Positions 1-9,606 of a stretch of 64,000 nucleotides of DNA are shown here, one piece after another. The notes below the pieces were generated by a model. That model saw only the letters and a list, made by a program, of their open reading frames with translations, was not told where the DNA came from and made no database searches. Every line of letters starts with the position of its first letter. Positions within the stretch are counted from its first letter, which is position 1. A program made the translations under genes and the position numbers. The stretch lies in NCBI GenBank assembly GCA_023213395.1, contig CM041465.1:167035741-167099740 (forward strand), written 5' to 3'. The DNA is from Cycas panzhihuaensis (taxonomy: Eukaryota; Cycadophyta).

Positions 1-7
1 AAAAGAA

Positions 8-28
8 CTAGGGTTTTTAAAACCCTAG
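8..28. repeat. perfect short palindrome with telo-box-like core
   Basis: Ten-base arms CTAGGGTTTT and AAAACCCTAG flank a single T. The right arm contains AAACCCTA, the plant telomere-unit or telo-box sequence. It may be a chance palindrome, a promoter-type element or the edge of an inserted element. No gene beside it supports a regulatory reading. Confidence 0.6.
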
Positions 29-837
29 AATTGAAAAGATATACAATACAATAAAATTTTTTAAAACTTTATAAAATAAAAAAATATAAAAGTAAAATGT
101 TTGGCACCGCCGCGTCGCCCCATCGCTGTTGTGTTATCGATGCACTGTTGCGTGCTGCCCGCTGTGCTACTGTAGAGATTATTCTTGAAAGTGTTGGTAG
201 CAATGGGTTTGTTTGGAAGCAATAAATGATTAGACTATTCTGCGAGTAATAGCAAGTAGCTAGTACATATCTGATTTTTCTAACACAGAAGAGTAATACT
301 TTTACGTAGGGACGAAGGGTGAAATTCTTCCTTTCATGAGATGGTACACAGAAAGATTTAGTGCACATGAATACGCAAACCCTAGGGAAATAGACAGCTA
401 GTTGTGACATATAGTTGGGCAAGGACCTTTGAAGCATACAGATGCATTTCACTCTATTTCCCTGGATGGAACCGCATACCTACACAAGTAGAAAAATGGG
501 ACCTCTAAAATAGACCAATGCGAGAATTTTTAAAGTTGTCATTGTTTTAGATCTCCAATGTCTTGTACTCCTCTCCTTAGATGGCAAACTTACGGTCTCA
601 CTAGTCAATAAAAAATGCACTAACCATGAATCTAGTATATTAGGTTCACAAACTCGATTCACACCGTGATCAAGTTCACCAATTTGTAATTGGGTTTAAG
701 CCCCTAGCTGTGTTTGATTCAAACAAATCTTGTCCAACCAGGTTTAGCTAACCAAACCCCCCCTGGGTTTAGCTTTTTAACATCTATTTTCAGAGGGGAA
801 TAGCTCTATTTCTAGAATATTCAAAGCTAAGCCAAAA
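29..837. other. unassigned sequence at left end of window
   Basis: No recognisable protein domain, LTR or RNA gene. Positions about 90-200 are locally GC-richer (several CG-containing trinucleotides), unlike the AT-rich retrotransposon DNA to the right. That is compatible with further captured host DNA, but I cannot identify it. A minus-strand open frame at 69-452 has no family resemblance I can name. Confidence 0.4.
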
Positions 838-1086
838 GGTTATAAATGTGATGATCTATCTTCAAGTGAGATGGGAAATGAGAATTCAACAATACGAGTG
901 GATGAACAACATATGAAAACACAAGCAGAACATGAGTAGATTGTTGATGCTACAGGGAAGCAGGGCTCCTTTTTTCACTTGAGTGATGCGGCAGATGAAT
1001 TTTTTGATGTACCAGAAGTTGAAAATGGTGAATCTTCTGATGTGCTTTTTGATGAATCTTTGACTTGTTTAAAAGCAAGAAAATAA
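838..1086 (+). pseudogene. host gene fragment, possibly EDR2-like (DUF1336/START family)
   Basis: Plus-strand frame starting at 838, closed by a stop at 1084 and broken once by TAG at 937-939. It reads as an acidic segment containing LSDAADEFFDVPE followed by ENGESSD. This resembles the acidic linker of plant ENHANCED DISEASE RESISTANCE 2-like proteins, but I rely on one short motif from memory, so identity is tentative. The codon choice and the lack of any retrotransposon domain argue for host origin. It runs directly into an inositol-transporter fragment at about 1083, so two unrelated host sequences are joined. Both lie antisense to the minus-strand LTR element A1 at their right. Confidence 0.35.
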
Positions 1087-1295
1087 GACTTGCTTTACTT
1101 GCTGGTGTTAATACTGTAATATATTACAATCCCACTATTGTGGAGTTGGCTGGTTTTGTTTCAAATAAAATAGCTTTGTTTCTCTCCTTGATAGTTGTAG
1201 GAATGAATGCTCTTGACACAATTCTTGGCATAGATCTTATAGATCAGTATGGAAGAATATACTTGGTCCTAGCTAGAAATATGAATGCCAGATGA
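1065..1295 (+). pseudogene. fragment of an inositol/sugar transporter (INT-like, major facilitator family)
   Basis: The 76-codon frame contains [19 protein letters not shown], then [12 protein letters not shown], then a DxYGR-like segment (DQYGR). Plant tonoplast or plasma-membrane inositol transporters (INT) have GINTVMYYSPTIV, SN-TALLLSL and DRxGR at the corresponding central transmembrane segments. Intact INT proteins have roughly 500 residues or more, so this is one small internal piece without start, signal or the other helices. It cannot encode a transporter. It abuts the EDR2-like fragment upstream. Retroelement A1 sequence begins near 1290, and the fragment is antisense to that element. 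Confidence 0.75.
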
Positions 1296-2704
1296 AGGAA
1301 AATAAAAGATGATGTTTAAAGCTAGAAAGAAGCAGGTTAAATACTGCCTTATTTCATCACAAATCAAAAGACCCAGAAATATGATAAGGAGCTTCTCTTA
1401 AGTTCAAAGCATATCAACAACAAGTTTTCAACAATAGTACTTATTTTGCTCAATGCCTAAACAAAAAGGGTATGAAGTCTCAATAGAGTCGCAAATGAAA
1501 CTAGAAAAAATTTTAAATATTGAAGAAAGTATATCAAATAAATAAAAAATATATATATTTGTATATAAGATTTTTCAAATGTACAGGAGAAGATATATTA
1601 AAGAAATGAAAAATATATATGTTTATGTCTGGAAATAAAAGGAAGAAGAACCTAGTAATGCAGCTATGGCAGATTTGTAGTAAATTGACTTCCAAAGATG
1701 AGATCTTCTTCCACACAAGTCAAAACTTCAAACAAATTTCTCTAGTAGACAGATCTGCTATAATATAACTTCTCCAAGAGGCTTGTTAGGCTGAATATGC
1801 ACTAAATTTTATATAAATATGAAAGAAAAACTTAAATAAATGGATCAAATATGCCAAAAAAATGGTCAAATATATGATAAAATATACAGATATGGAGTAA
1901 GTATTATAGATCTTGAAGAAAATATTGTAGATCTGAAGAAAATATTGTAGATCTGAAGAAAATATTACAAATCTAGAGAAGATATTGAATATATAAACAA
2001 AATAAACTAGAATATGGTCAAATATTTAATAAAATACGTAGATCTAAAGAATATATTGCAGATCGAAAGAAAATATTACATATTTGAAGTTAATATTAAA
2101 GATCTAAAGAAAATATTACAGATCTGAAGAAAATATTGTAGATCTAAAGAAAATATTACAGATCTAAAGTAAATATTACAGATCTAAAGAAAATATTGTA
2201 GATCTGAGGTAAATATTGAATATATAAATAAAATAAATAAGGAAATGGTCAAATTTTTGATAAATATATAGATCTGAAGAATATATAACATAGATGTAGG
2301 GAAAACTTGAATAAATATTGATTACAGTTGTGCTCCTATGTAGATATAAAAAAATATAAAATAAATAGACAAATAATATGCCAGAAAATGGTCAAATATT
2401 TGATAAAATATGTAAAATGTGTTGATAAAACCTCTGTAGAGTGATAAAAACTTGATATTTGCTGATTATAGCTATGCTCCTGTACAAATCTAAAAAAAAT
2501 CTAAAAATTATTTATTATTTCATAAGTATAAATCAGGAATAAGCAGATCTGATGAAAAATAATACAAGAAACTACTGAAAAATTTTGTAAAAGATAAATA
2601 TAACTAGTATTTATTTGTTGTGAGTAGATCTACTTCAAATGTTAATAAATCTTTATTCTTCTCAAAAAAACTTCAAATGGAGATGCAATAGCCCAGCAAT
2701 CTCT

Positions 2705-2716
2705 ACTTTGATACCA
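2705..2716 (-). promoter_or_regulatory. primer-binding site of A1 (tRNA-iMet), decayed
   Basis: Plus strand reads ACTTTGATACCA; the minus strand is TGGTATCAAAGT, differing from TGGTATCAGAGC at two positions. It lies two bases inside the LTR, as in A2. Confidence 0.7.
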
Positions 2717-2718
2717 AA

Positions 2719-3186
2719 TGTAGGAGAATAGATGCAGGCTCTAATATTAGATGAAGGAGTAGATGTAGGCCCAAATGGCTCTAATACTAGATGTAGGAAA
2801 ATAAAAGATGGAGAACATGGTAGAACATAAACATATAGATCAACACATTATTACATAAATAGAAAATCCTTTGTATTCAATCCATTATTTGAGAGAGCAT
2901 TACAAATGTCCAAAAGTAGACAGTGTCTAAAGATACCAGGGTTGCACACCCCTCCAAATATATAATTTGGGGGAGTAGAGAAACTCTTCAATCCCTAAAA
3001 TTTAAATAACAATAAAATATAACTTAACTTAACTCAAACGAACTTAACTTAGATTAAATCAAATCAACTTAACCTTACCTTATATTTACCTTCACATGTA
3101 AGCACCCATATGTGTAAATTAATGAGAGTGAGGTGTGCACTCTTGGTTGAAAGGTAGGAGTGGGATAATGATCATTAACCCTAATA
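2719..3186 (-). repeat. 5' LTR of element A1
   Basis: The reverse complement aligns with the A2 LTR (3462-3866): shared segments around the GGTAAGTTAAGG-like stretch, the GGGGGAG/CTCCCC block and the primer-proximal TCCTACA end. In the outward direction it ends as TATTAGGGTTAA, against TGTTGGAGTTAA in A2. It is about 60 bp longer than the A2 LTR, with an internally repeated TGTAGGA motif next to the primer site (2719 and about 2793). Confidence 0.7.
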
Positions 3187-3461
3187 GTAATATAATCCTT
3201 AGTTAAATAATAATAGGCCAACTTAACTACTCTTCTTTACACTTGCTCCTAAATGAAATGATGGTGAACTTCCACATGCTTTATCCTAGATTAGAATATC
3301 AAATTCTTTAAAAGTTGAATTACACTATGATTTTCATAAAATAATTATGTAGGGCCATTCTATAGAAGTCTAAAGTGAATACAAAGTATCCAAAGTTAAA
3401 TAGCCTTATAAGTGACTATAACTACTACCTTGCACTTAGCCTATATAGAAGATAAAGATAT

Positions 3462-3866
3462 TCTTGGAGTTAATCATCATCACTCTACTCCTACCTTTCC
3501 AACCAGGATTGTACACCTCCTCAACTTTAATTTAGACATGTGATGCTCAACATGTCGAGGTAAGTTAAGGTAAGTTTAACTTTGATTTAAGTTGGTTTCA
3601 TTTGAGTTAAGTTAACTTTATTTTATTATTATTTTAAATTCAGGGGTTGAGGAGTTTCCCTTCTCCCCCAAATTATAAATATTAAGGGGTGTGCAAACCT
3701 GGTGTCTTTAGACACCACCTTTATTGGGAAATTTATAATTCTCTTCACTACAATGGAATGACTACAATGGATTTTTACTTTATGCTACATTGATGTATTG
3801 CAATATTGATCTATGTGATTTTTTGTATATGTTCTGCCTTGTGCTCCTACAATTATTTTTCCTACA
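3462..3866 (+). repeat. 5' LTR of A2
   Basis: Starts TCTTGGAG (TGTTGGAG in the 3' copy) and ends CCTACA two bases before the primer site. It contains a GGTGTC-TTTA-GACACC hairpin at 3701-3716, a feature shared with the other family-A LTRs. Confidence 0.85.
3701..3716. repeat. LTR hairpin GGTGTC-TTTA-GACACC
   Basis: Six-base perfect arms with a four-base loop. The same hairpin is at 9772-9787 in the 3' LTR and, as its reverse complement, at 11961-11976 in A3. A1 keeps only a decayed version. Conservation across copies suggests a role in transcript end formation or RNA structure, but this is inference. Confidence 0.7.
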
Positions 3867-3868
3867 TT

Positions 3869-3880
3869 TGGTATCAGAGC
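3869..3880 (+). promoter_or_regulatory. primer-binding site of A2 (tRNA-iMet)
   Basis: TGGTATCAGAGC is a perfect 12-base match to the sequence complementary to the 3' end of plant initiator tRNA-Met. It sits two bases after the LTR. Confidence 0.9.
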
Positions 3881-5298
3881 GAGATTTTGGGCGATTGCAT
3901 CTCTATTGGTGAAATTTTTTGAAGAAGAGCAACAAGATTTATTGGCATTCTACAACATATTTTCTCACAAGCAAATAATATTGGTTATACTTGTTTTCTG
4001 TAAATTTTTTCAGTAAATTTCTTCAATTTTTTCATCAAGTTTTGATTATTATTGAGCTATTTTCTGGTATAACAAATATACTTCAGATTTTTTCAGATTT
4101 ATGAAGATTTTTGGCTATATTTCTAGATCTATAAAGGAGATCAATGTATTTCAATAACAATTTATTTGTATTCAAGTTTTTTATCATATTTGATATATTT
4201 TTTTTCAGATCTACAGTTTTTATCATATATTTGACAGTTTTCAAGTTTATTTATCTATTTTATCTAATATTTTTTATAGATCTGCAAAGGAGATCAGTTG
4301 CATGTAAGATTCATACTATTTTTCTTTAAGATCTATAATTTTTACTTTAAATCTACCATAGTTTTCTACAGATCTGGCTTATATTTTTCAGATCTACTCT
4401 TTCTATCAAATATTTGATAGTTTCCTGGTTTATTCTATTCAAATATTCAATATTTTTTTAGATCTATAGTTTTTCTTGGATCCGCTTATTTGTGAAGTAT
4501 TACAATATTTTCTGGCATAGTTATTTCAGATCATCAACATTTAGTTTAGATCTACTATATTTCTTTTCAGATCTATATTTTTTTTATCACATATTTTAAC
4601 TACATTTTTAAGTCTTTTTACAGATCTATAATCTTTGGAGCATATTCAAGTTTCTAAAGAAGTCTACATTGTAGATCTGTCTACTATAAGTTTTTGAAGC
4701 CTATTTTTCGTCTACAAATCAACTACATTACCAGATCTACAATTTTTGGAGCATATTCAGTCCTCTGGAGCAACATATATAACAGATCAAGTCTACTACA
4801 ACTACGTTCTCTAGGTTCTCCAGTTTTTTTTTAGTTTTAAATACATATATCTAATATATTTGCTTTATATATCTGAAAATTTTTAAATACAAATACATAA
4901 GTATTTTTTTATATACTTTCTTTAAAATATTTAAAAAAAAATCTTAATATTGTGACTCTGTTGTATGACTATATTCCTCCATTAAGTTTTTTTACTGTTA
5001 TTATTTGAAGAAATTTCTGTGAGATTTCTATGTACATACAAAATCATTACATTTTTTTACTAACAACAGATTGAACACAAAATACAAATAAAGAATAAAA
5101 CACAGCCTGAAAAATGCCACTATCTTGCATTTCTAGAAAATAATAGACAGAAAACACAAAAAATATAATAAGAATAAGCAAGTCTTATGGCTTATTTTGT
5201 ATGCACATTTTTTATTTCAACACAGATATAATCTCCATATAGAACCCTTACTGGTGGAGAAGAAAGAAAACATTGTGATAATTTGACATACATTCTAA
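3881..5298 (+). other. AT-rich leader of A2
   Basis: No open frame of note. From about 4080 to 4800 it is made of irregular repeats of AGATCTA followed by T-rich stretches, the mirror image (on the opposite strand) of the repeats at 1500-2640 in A1. The stretch 5018-5100 resembles 5585-5680 on the other side of the HOP fragment. Confidence 0.6.
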
Positions 5299-5560
5299 TA
5301 GTTTATTGCAAAACATTGTCATATTCCTTCATGAAGAATTGAATTGCACTTTTCTTTGAATATCCTTTTGTGAATGGTGGACCCATCTCAATACACTTAT
5401 CTGCATCTTTCAGCCCTTGTGGCAAGGCTTCAAGCTTTGAGTAACAAGCTGCCCTGTTACTATAAACCCTGGGATCATTATGATTTCTTCTAAGTGCTTC
5501 AGTATAGTGCTAAACAACTTTAAGATTTTGCTACCTTTTGGTGTCTATTTCATTCGACTT
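5299..5560 (-). pseudogene. fragment of Hsp70-Hsp90 organizing protein (HOP/STI1), TPR domain
   Basis: The minus-strand frame reads HYTEALRRNHNDPRVYSNRA, then ACYSKLEALPQGLKDADKCI, then GYSKKSAIQFFMKEYD, closing at a stop at 5299-5301. These are the tetratricopeptide helices of the C-proximal TPR domain of plant HOP/STI1, the co-chaperone that bridges Hsp70 and Hsp90 in the cytosol. Intact HOP has over 500 residues; only about 70 are present, with one TAG in the first helix (in place of a lysine AAG) and decayed sequence upstream. It is antisense to element A2, between a pair of short direct repeats. It cannot make a functional protein, but antisense RNA from A2 could overlap HOP mRNA. Confidence 0.85.
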
Positions 5561-6032
5561 GCATACTTTTAAGAACTTGGCTATAAAATTTCTGTGCATA
5601 TACAAAATAATTATATTTTTTAATTGATTTTAAAATAGATTTGTCCATATTTATATTCAACACAAATTAAAGAATTTGCTAAATTTATAAATTAACAATC
5701 TTCGCTTCTTTTTCGCAAGAATACCCTTGCTCCTTTATCTCTGCAAACATTGATAAAACTCTATTACAAGAACTCTCCATTTTCATACACAACTTCAAGC
5801 CTTAGTTAGAAACCCAAAGGGATTCAAAGTGCATTCTATTTACATATTTAAAAGCCAATACAAAAACCTTCATGCTTAAAGAAAAATAAAGACACAAAAC
5901 CCCCAAATATCTCCAGAGATCTTGGCTATAATCAGCCTTAAAAAAACCTGAAGAGCCTAAGTCTGTTTAGGCTACGCCACTTTGACTTTTATTACGCTAA
6001 ATACAAACTACAAGGAGACTATTACAAATTAA

Positions 6033-6230
6033 CTAGGCCTCAAACTCCAAATACAAATAAGCTACAACTTGTTGTGGCATAGTTGGATTTACTTGAACTT
6101 GATCATGTCCTATACCATAAGGTGTAGGCTGAGAAATTGGAGCTTGTTGCACTTGCAAACCTGCTTGGCCTGAATATTGCTAGACACCAGCTTGTAGAAC
6201 TTGGTTCTGAACACACAAGAAAACCTGGAG
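6033..6230 (-). pseudogene. Q-rich host protein fragment, unidentified
   Basis: One minus-strand frame has a single TAG inside and a terminal TAG at 6033-6035. It is rich in glutamine and proline (for example QAGLQVQQAPISQPTPYG). Low-complexity Q/P tails of this kind occur in plant transcription regulators, but I cannot assign a family. It lies between the HOP and PPR fragments in the same orientation. It differs from the surrounding retroelement in being coding-like and Q-rich. Confidence 0.45.
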
Positions 6231-6269
6231 TAAACCACCCAAAATGACAATATTTCCAACAACTTAAAA

Positions 6270-6500
6270 CTTTATCCAAGTCACCATTTCATCCAACACA
6301 CTTCCAGCTTTACGATATCCATCGATCAGTGTATTACACACAAGGTAGTCATACAACTCGGGAATGAAACCTCAGTCTAACATTTAAATTTTAAAAAAAA
6401 GGAGGGTTATTAGCAACCTCTATCTTTCCTTCCTTACATAGTCCATTCACCAGAGTATTATAGGCTCTTCCAGTAAAGTGTTGTTTCCATTTATGATAAT
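6270..6500 (-). pseudogene. pentatricopeptide repeat (PPR) protein fragment
   Basis: Two PPR first-helix signatures are readable on the minus strand: AYNTLVNGLCKEGKIEVA (about 6406-6462) and CNTLIDGYRKAGSVLDEM (about 6295-6345), matching the usual TYNTLI-GLCK-GK--EA pattern. They are in different frames, separated by decayed sequence. Intact plant PPR proteins carry about ten or more repeats and act in organelle RNA processing; nothing functional is left here. It follows directly on the ERD15-like fragment, so unrelated genes are joined. Confidence 0.75.
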
Positions 6501-6558
6501 TGTAGGACCCTCTATACTGTGGCCATACCCCAAATTTTCTAGCATATATACTGGAGTG

Positions 6559-6762
6559 TCATTCCATTAACAGATCAGCAAAGCATTTGGCATCTTCAAA
6601 ACACTCATACCGTTCATGAATCCAATAGTTGCAGAACCAAGGCGATGTTTGCACTAATCTCCACCATTCTGGAGAAAAATCCTCCACCTGCTGATATGCT
6701 ATAGGCATAAAGAGCAGACTGTTCATATTCAGAGAAGAACTTCCTTGAGATGCAACGGCCAT
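6559..6762 (-). pseudogene. ERD15-like / PAM2-motif protein, N-terminal fragment
   Basis: The 67-codon minus-strand frame begins with ATG and contains SSLNMNSLLFMPIAYQQVED, then FSPEWWRLVQTSPWF and NYWI. In plants, ERD15 and CID1-like proteins have a PAM2 motif (SxLNPNAPLFIPAAxRxVED) followed by FSPEWWxLVxTxxWFxDYW; PAM2 binds the MLLE domain of poly(A)-binding protein. The PAM2 core differs at some positions (NMNSLLFMP for NPNAPLFIP). Intact homologues have about 100-170 residues. The reading stops early and the next sequence is PPR-like, so it is a truncated captured copy. The start is convincing because the family motif begins a few residues after ATG. Confidence 0.85.
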
Positions 6763-8778
6763 GCTGTTAGATCATCAAACCCTAGCTTCAATATGTCTCT
6801 CGTCCATCTCTTAGATTGATCAATTTGATCATTTTTTAGTGGTTCGCACATAGACTGTAACACGAAAATTCATAAATGCCAATAATTCCTCGAGGTTTCG
6901 TAGAAGAATATTGGTAGTAGGTAAACTGCCCTAAGGAAAAGATCGAGAACCAACCATTCATCAATGCACGGCAAGCCATTCATTACACTTCTCTCAAGCA
7001 TCCATTCGCTGCATATTGAATGAATACTTTTCATATTTAAAGATTTAAAGATATTTGGTAATCTGTAAATCTTGGCGCCAGATATGCTATCGTCTCTGCA
7101 TTGATAGTGCCACCTCTTTTCAGATTTGATATTGTATGTGTGTTGGTAGTGTCACCTCTGTCCAGATTTGCATCAGTGCATGTAGGCTGGTGTCTTCTCG
7201 GCCGTAGCAGCATAGTAGGTAATGTAGCGACAGCATTATGATTACGCCTTTTTTTTTTCATTTTCATTTTTTATTTTTATAAAGTTTAAATTAATTAAAT
7301 TAAATTGAATAAAATTTTAAATCCATGGTTAAAAGGGCGCTAACAAGTTTTTATATTTTATATTTTTTTAATTTTCACTTTACATAGGGTTATTGACGAT
7401 TTTTTACCATAACTCCTCGTTGAGTCATCAGTTTCTGACGAAACTATCTTCATTGGGTTAGAAATTTTCTTTAGATCAATTTTGACTGGTCATATGACCA
7501 ATTTGGTGCTGATTTGACCCTATTTTAGTCGATTTAAAGTCAATCAGTCCCTTTTTTAGCATTTTTAAAACTTTTTACAAAATTATTTTTCGAACTGATT
7601 ATATTTTATTATTGGAAAACTATTTTCTACCTAGATTTATTCTACAGTGATTTACGTTCAACAAACTTCATTACCCACATTTTATTTTATTGTTTAGAAT
7701 TCATTTGGACCACTATTTTAATCGTCGAAAGTGGTACTTTAGTGGTTTTTAGCACTTTTTAAACCTTTTTTACATAAAGGTACTAGTTGTCATTTTCACT
7801 ATAACTTTTCTGTTTGACATCCAAATCCAATTCTGTAAGTTTCGTTGGGAAGTTGACTCATTCCCCTTCGAACTGGCATAATTTTTTATACATTTTAACA
7901 CATTTTTACTAGTTTTCAAATCACTTGAAACAGAGGTACTTAATTACCTCCAACCTACCATTTTTACACATCTTTATATATAATTTTTTAGCTAAAAGTA
8001 TATTGAGTAGTTTTCTAAATAATATTTAATCATTTCTCAGTATTTTATAAAGTTTTATTAACAATTTTATGCTTTTTTAAGCTCCCTGCTCCCTTTAAGC
8101 CTAAAAAAGAGGCTTGTTACTTTGATTTATCAAAACTTGACTTGTAGGAACCCGTTTTCAAAACGGTCAATTCCGTTGGATTCATATTTTATTAATCTTC
8201 ATACTAGTGAAGTTTCATATTCTTCTAACATCATTTATTATACTTTTAAAGTAACCAAACTTGAGGTTATCCTTTAAACCTTCTTTTAAAAAGTTTCTTT
8301 ATATTCCTTATCTTTCAAAGTAAAATATATATATATTTCAGTTTTTTTCAGCATTATATATTATCATCAAGGCTAAGGATTTATCGCATTTAGAGTTTAT
8401 ATTTATTCATTTGAAGAAAATCAAAAGGTTAAGGATTATTCTTTTTATCATCAAAGTTACATTTCAGATTTGTATTGCTAAAAGGATCTATAGAAAAGGT
8501 TGAAAATTTTATTATTTTTTATCATCAAGTTTATTTCAAATTTGCATACTTAAAAGATCTTTATAACATGTAAATTTGCTTATATATCCATCATTTCCTT
8601 ACTGTGCCTAGTTGATTGACTTTCTAAAGGGCATTACATCTACTTCATCATATATATTCATTGGTGTATTGCATTTGTTTTTGAAGAGTATATTTGACAT
8701 CATACAAGTTTAGTCATTTATTGACTTTTTTGACTTGGGAAAAGTATACTTTTTATATACTAAAGTTTCTTTAATAAA
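6763..8778 (+). other. non-coding stretch of A2, partly possible host flank
   Basis: 6763-7260 is GC-richer and could be the upstream region captured with the ERD15-like fragment. It includes a direct repeat of about 25 bases (GTG-CACCTCT--CAGATTTG at about 7108 and 7148). 7268-8778 is AT-rich with no coding signal and leads into the gag-like ORF. Confidence 0.4.
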
Positions 8779-9606
8779 ATGACACAATTTCCCATTTTTT
8801 ATGGCCATAACTTTTCACTATGGTATAACACTATGCAAGACTATTTTATTGAACATGATCTTTTGAACTATTTGCAACATAAATGTGATCTAAGCATTAA
8901 AGAAAATTTTAGAAAGGACAATGAAACATTAGGTTTATTATTTTCCACTATGACTGATGATGTTTTTTCAAAGGTTTGTGAATTAACTACTTCTAAATCA
9001 GTTTGGGATATATTGATTTCCACTTATGGGGGAGATACCCTCCATGTATTTGATGTTATTTTTTATGAACATGTGAGACATGTGATAGAACAGGTGGATC
9101 ATGATGACAAAACCAATGAAGATTCAGATCAAATACAGGACCAACTTGTTACACAAGGATTTGATTCTCCATTTGAGAGGGAGAATGAAAATGAATCCTA
9201 TGACATGATGGAGAATGAATCTGATATAACAAAAAGGGAATCTTATGATATGACAATTGTTGACAATATACAGATTACAAAAGATAAAGTTCAAATTCAA
9301 ATTTTTCTCAATGTTCTAGTTGACAAAGTCAAAGTTGCATCTATACATAAATACTTGAATCAAGTATCATTTACTTACAGTTTTTTTGAAATACTTCATA
9401 ATACAAAGACATATGTTATAAGAAGTTTGAAGCATGTTGATAAAGATCAAAATTTTAAAGTTTTTTGTAAGTACAAGTTTCATAAGTTCAAGGAAAAGAT
9501 ACAAGTGTTCGTGATGACATTAAGTGGGAGAATGTTGGAGTTAATCATCATCACTTCACTCCCACCTTTCCAATCAAGATTGTACACCTCCTCAACTTCA
9601 ATTTAG
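8779..9606 (+). CDS. copia-type gag-like ORF of A2, runs into the 3' LTR
   Basis: 275 codons from ATG. Residues 5-80 resemble the N-terminal DUF4219/UBN2 gag domain of Ty1/copia elements (FYGHNFSLWYNTM, LGLLFSTM, SVWDILIS). Residues 100-160 are acidic (DDKTNEDSDQ, ENENESYDMMENESD). There is no CCHC zinc knuckle and no protease, unlike a normal copia gag. The last 25 codons lie in the LTR (from 9533), so the ORF ends at 9606 by use of LTR sequence. It is the only intact frame of A2. It may provide a capsid-like protein or be a relic; a role is inference. Confidence 0.7.
   Translation: MTQFPIFYGHNFSLWYNTMQDYFIEHDLLNYLQHKCDLSIKENFRKDNETLGLLFSTMTDDVFSKVCELTTSKSVWDILISTYGGDTLHVFDVIFYEHVRHVIEQVDHDDKTNEDSDQIQDQLVTQGFDSPFERENENESYDMMENESDITKRESYDMTIVDNIQITKDKVQIQIFLNVLVDKVKVASIHKYLNQVSFTYSFFEILHNTKTYVIRSLKHVDKDQNFKVFCKYKFHKFKEKIQVFVMTLSGRMLELIIITSLPPFQSRLYTSSTSI

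Larger units (their letters stand above)
1290..3186 (-). mobile_element. LTR element A1 (family A), 5' part, minus strand
   Basis: Reading on the minus strand: 5' LTR (3186 to 2719), primer site (2716 to 2705), then an AT-rich leader full of AGATCT/AGATCTGAAGAAAATATT variants to about 1500. The first 200 bases after the primer site match the leader of A2 (from 3869 on the plus strand), including a shared ATTGCATCTC and AAGATTTATT, so both belong to one family. No gag or pol is seen before the window's left end. The host fragments at 838-1295 lie about 1.43 kb from the primer site, the same distance as in A2. The 3' LTR is outside the window or lost. Confidence 0.7.

Noticed and set aside
69-452. 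127-codon minus-strand open frame as a gene.
   Set aside because: No domain, no homopolymer-free coding signature and no recognised family; it overlaps GC-rich DNA of unknown origin. Kept only as unassigned sequence.
1500-2640. CRISPR-like or satellite array from repeated AGATCTGAAGAAAATATT units.
   Set aside because: Spacing is irregular, units are degenerate, and the matching stretch in A2 (4080-4800) shows it is the leader of an LTR element.
7037-7267. 76-codon minus-strand open frame with basic N-terminus.
   Set aside because: The start lies in an A/T homopolymer region and no family is recognised. More likely upstream DNA carried with the ERD15-like fragment.
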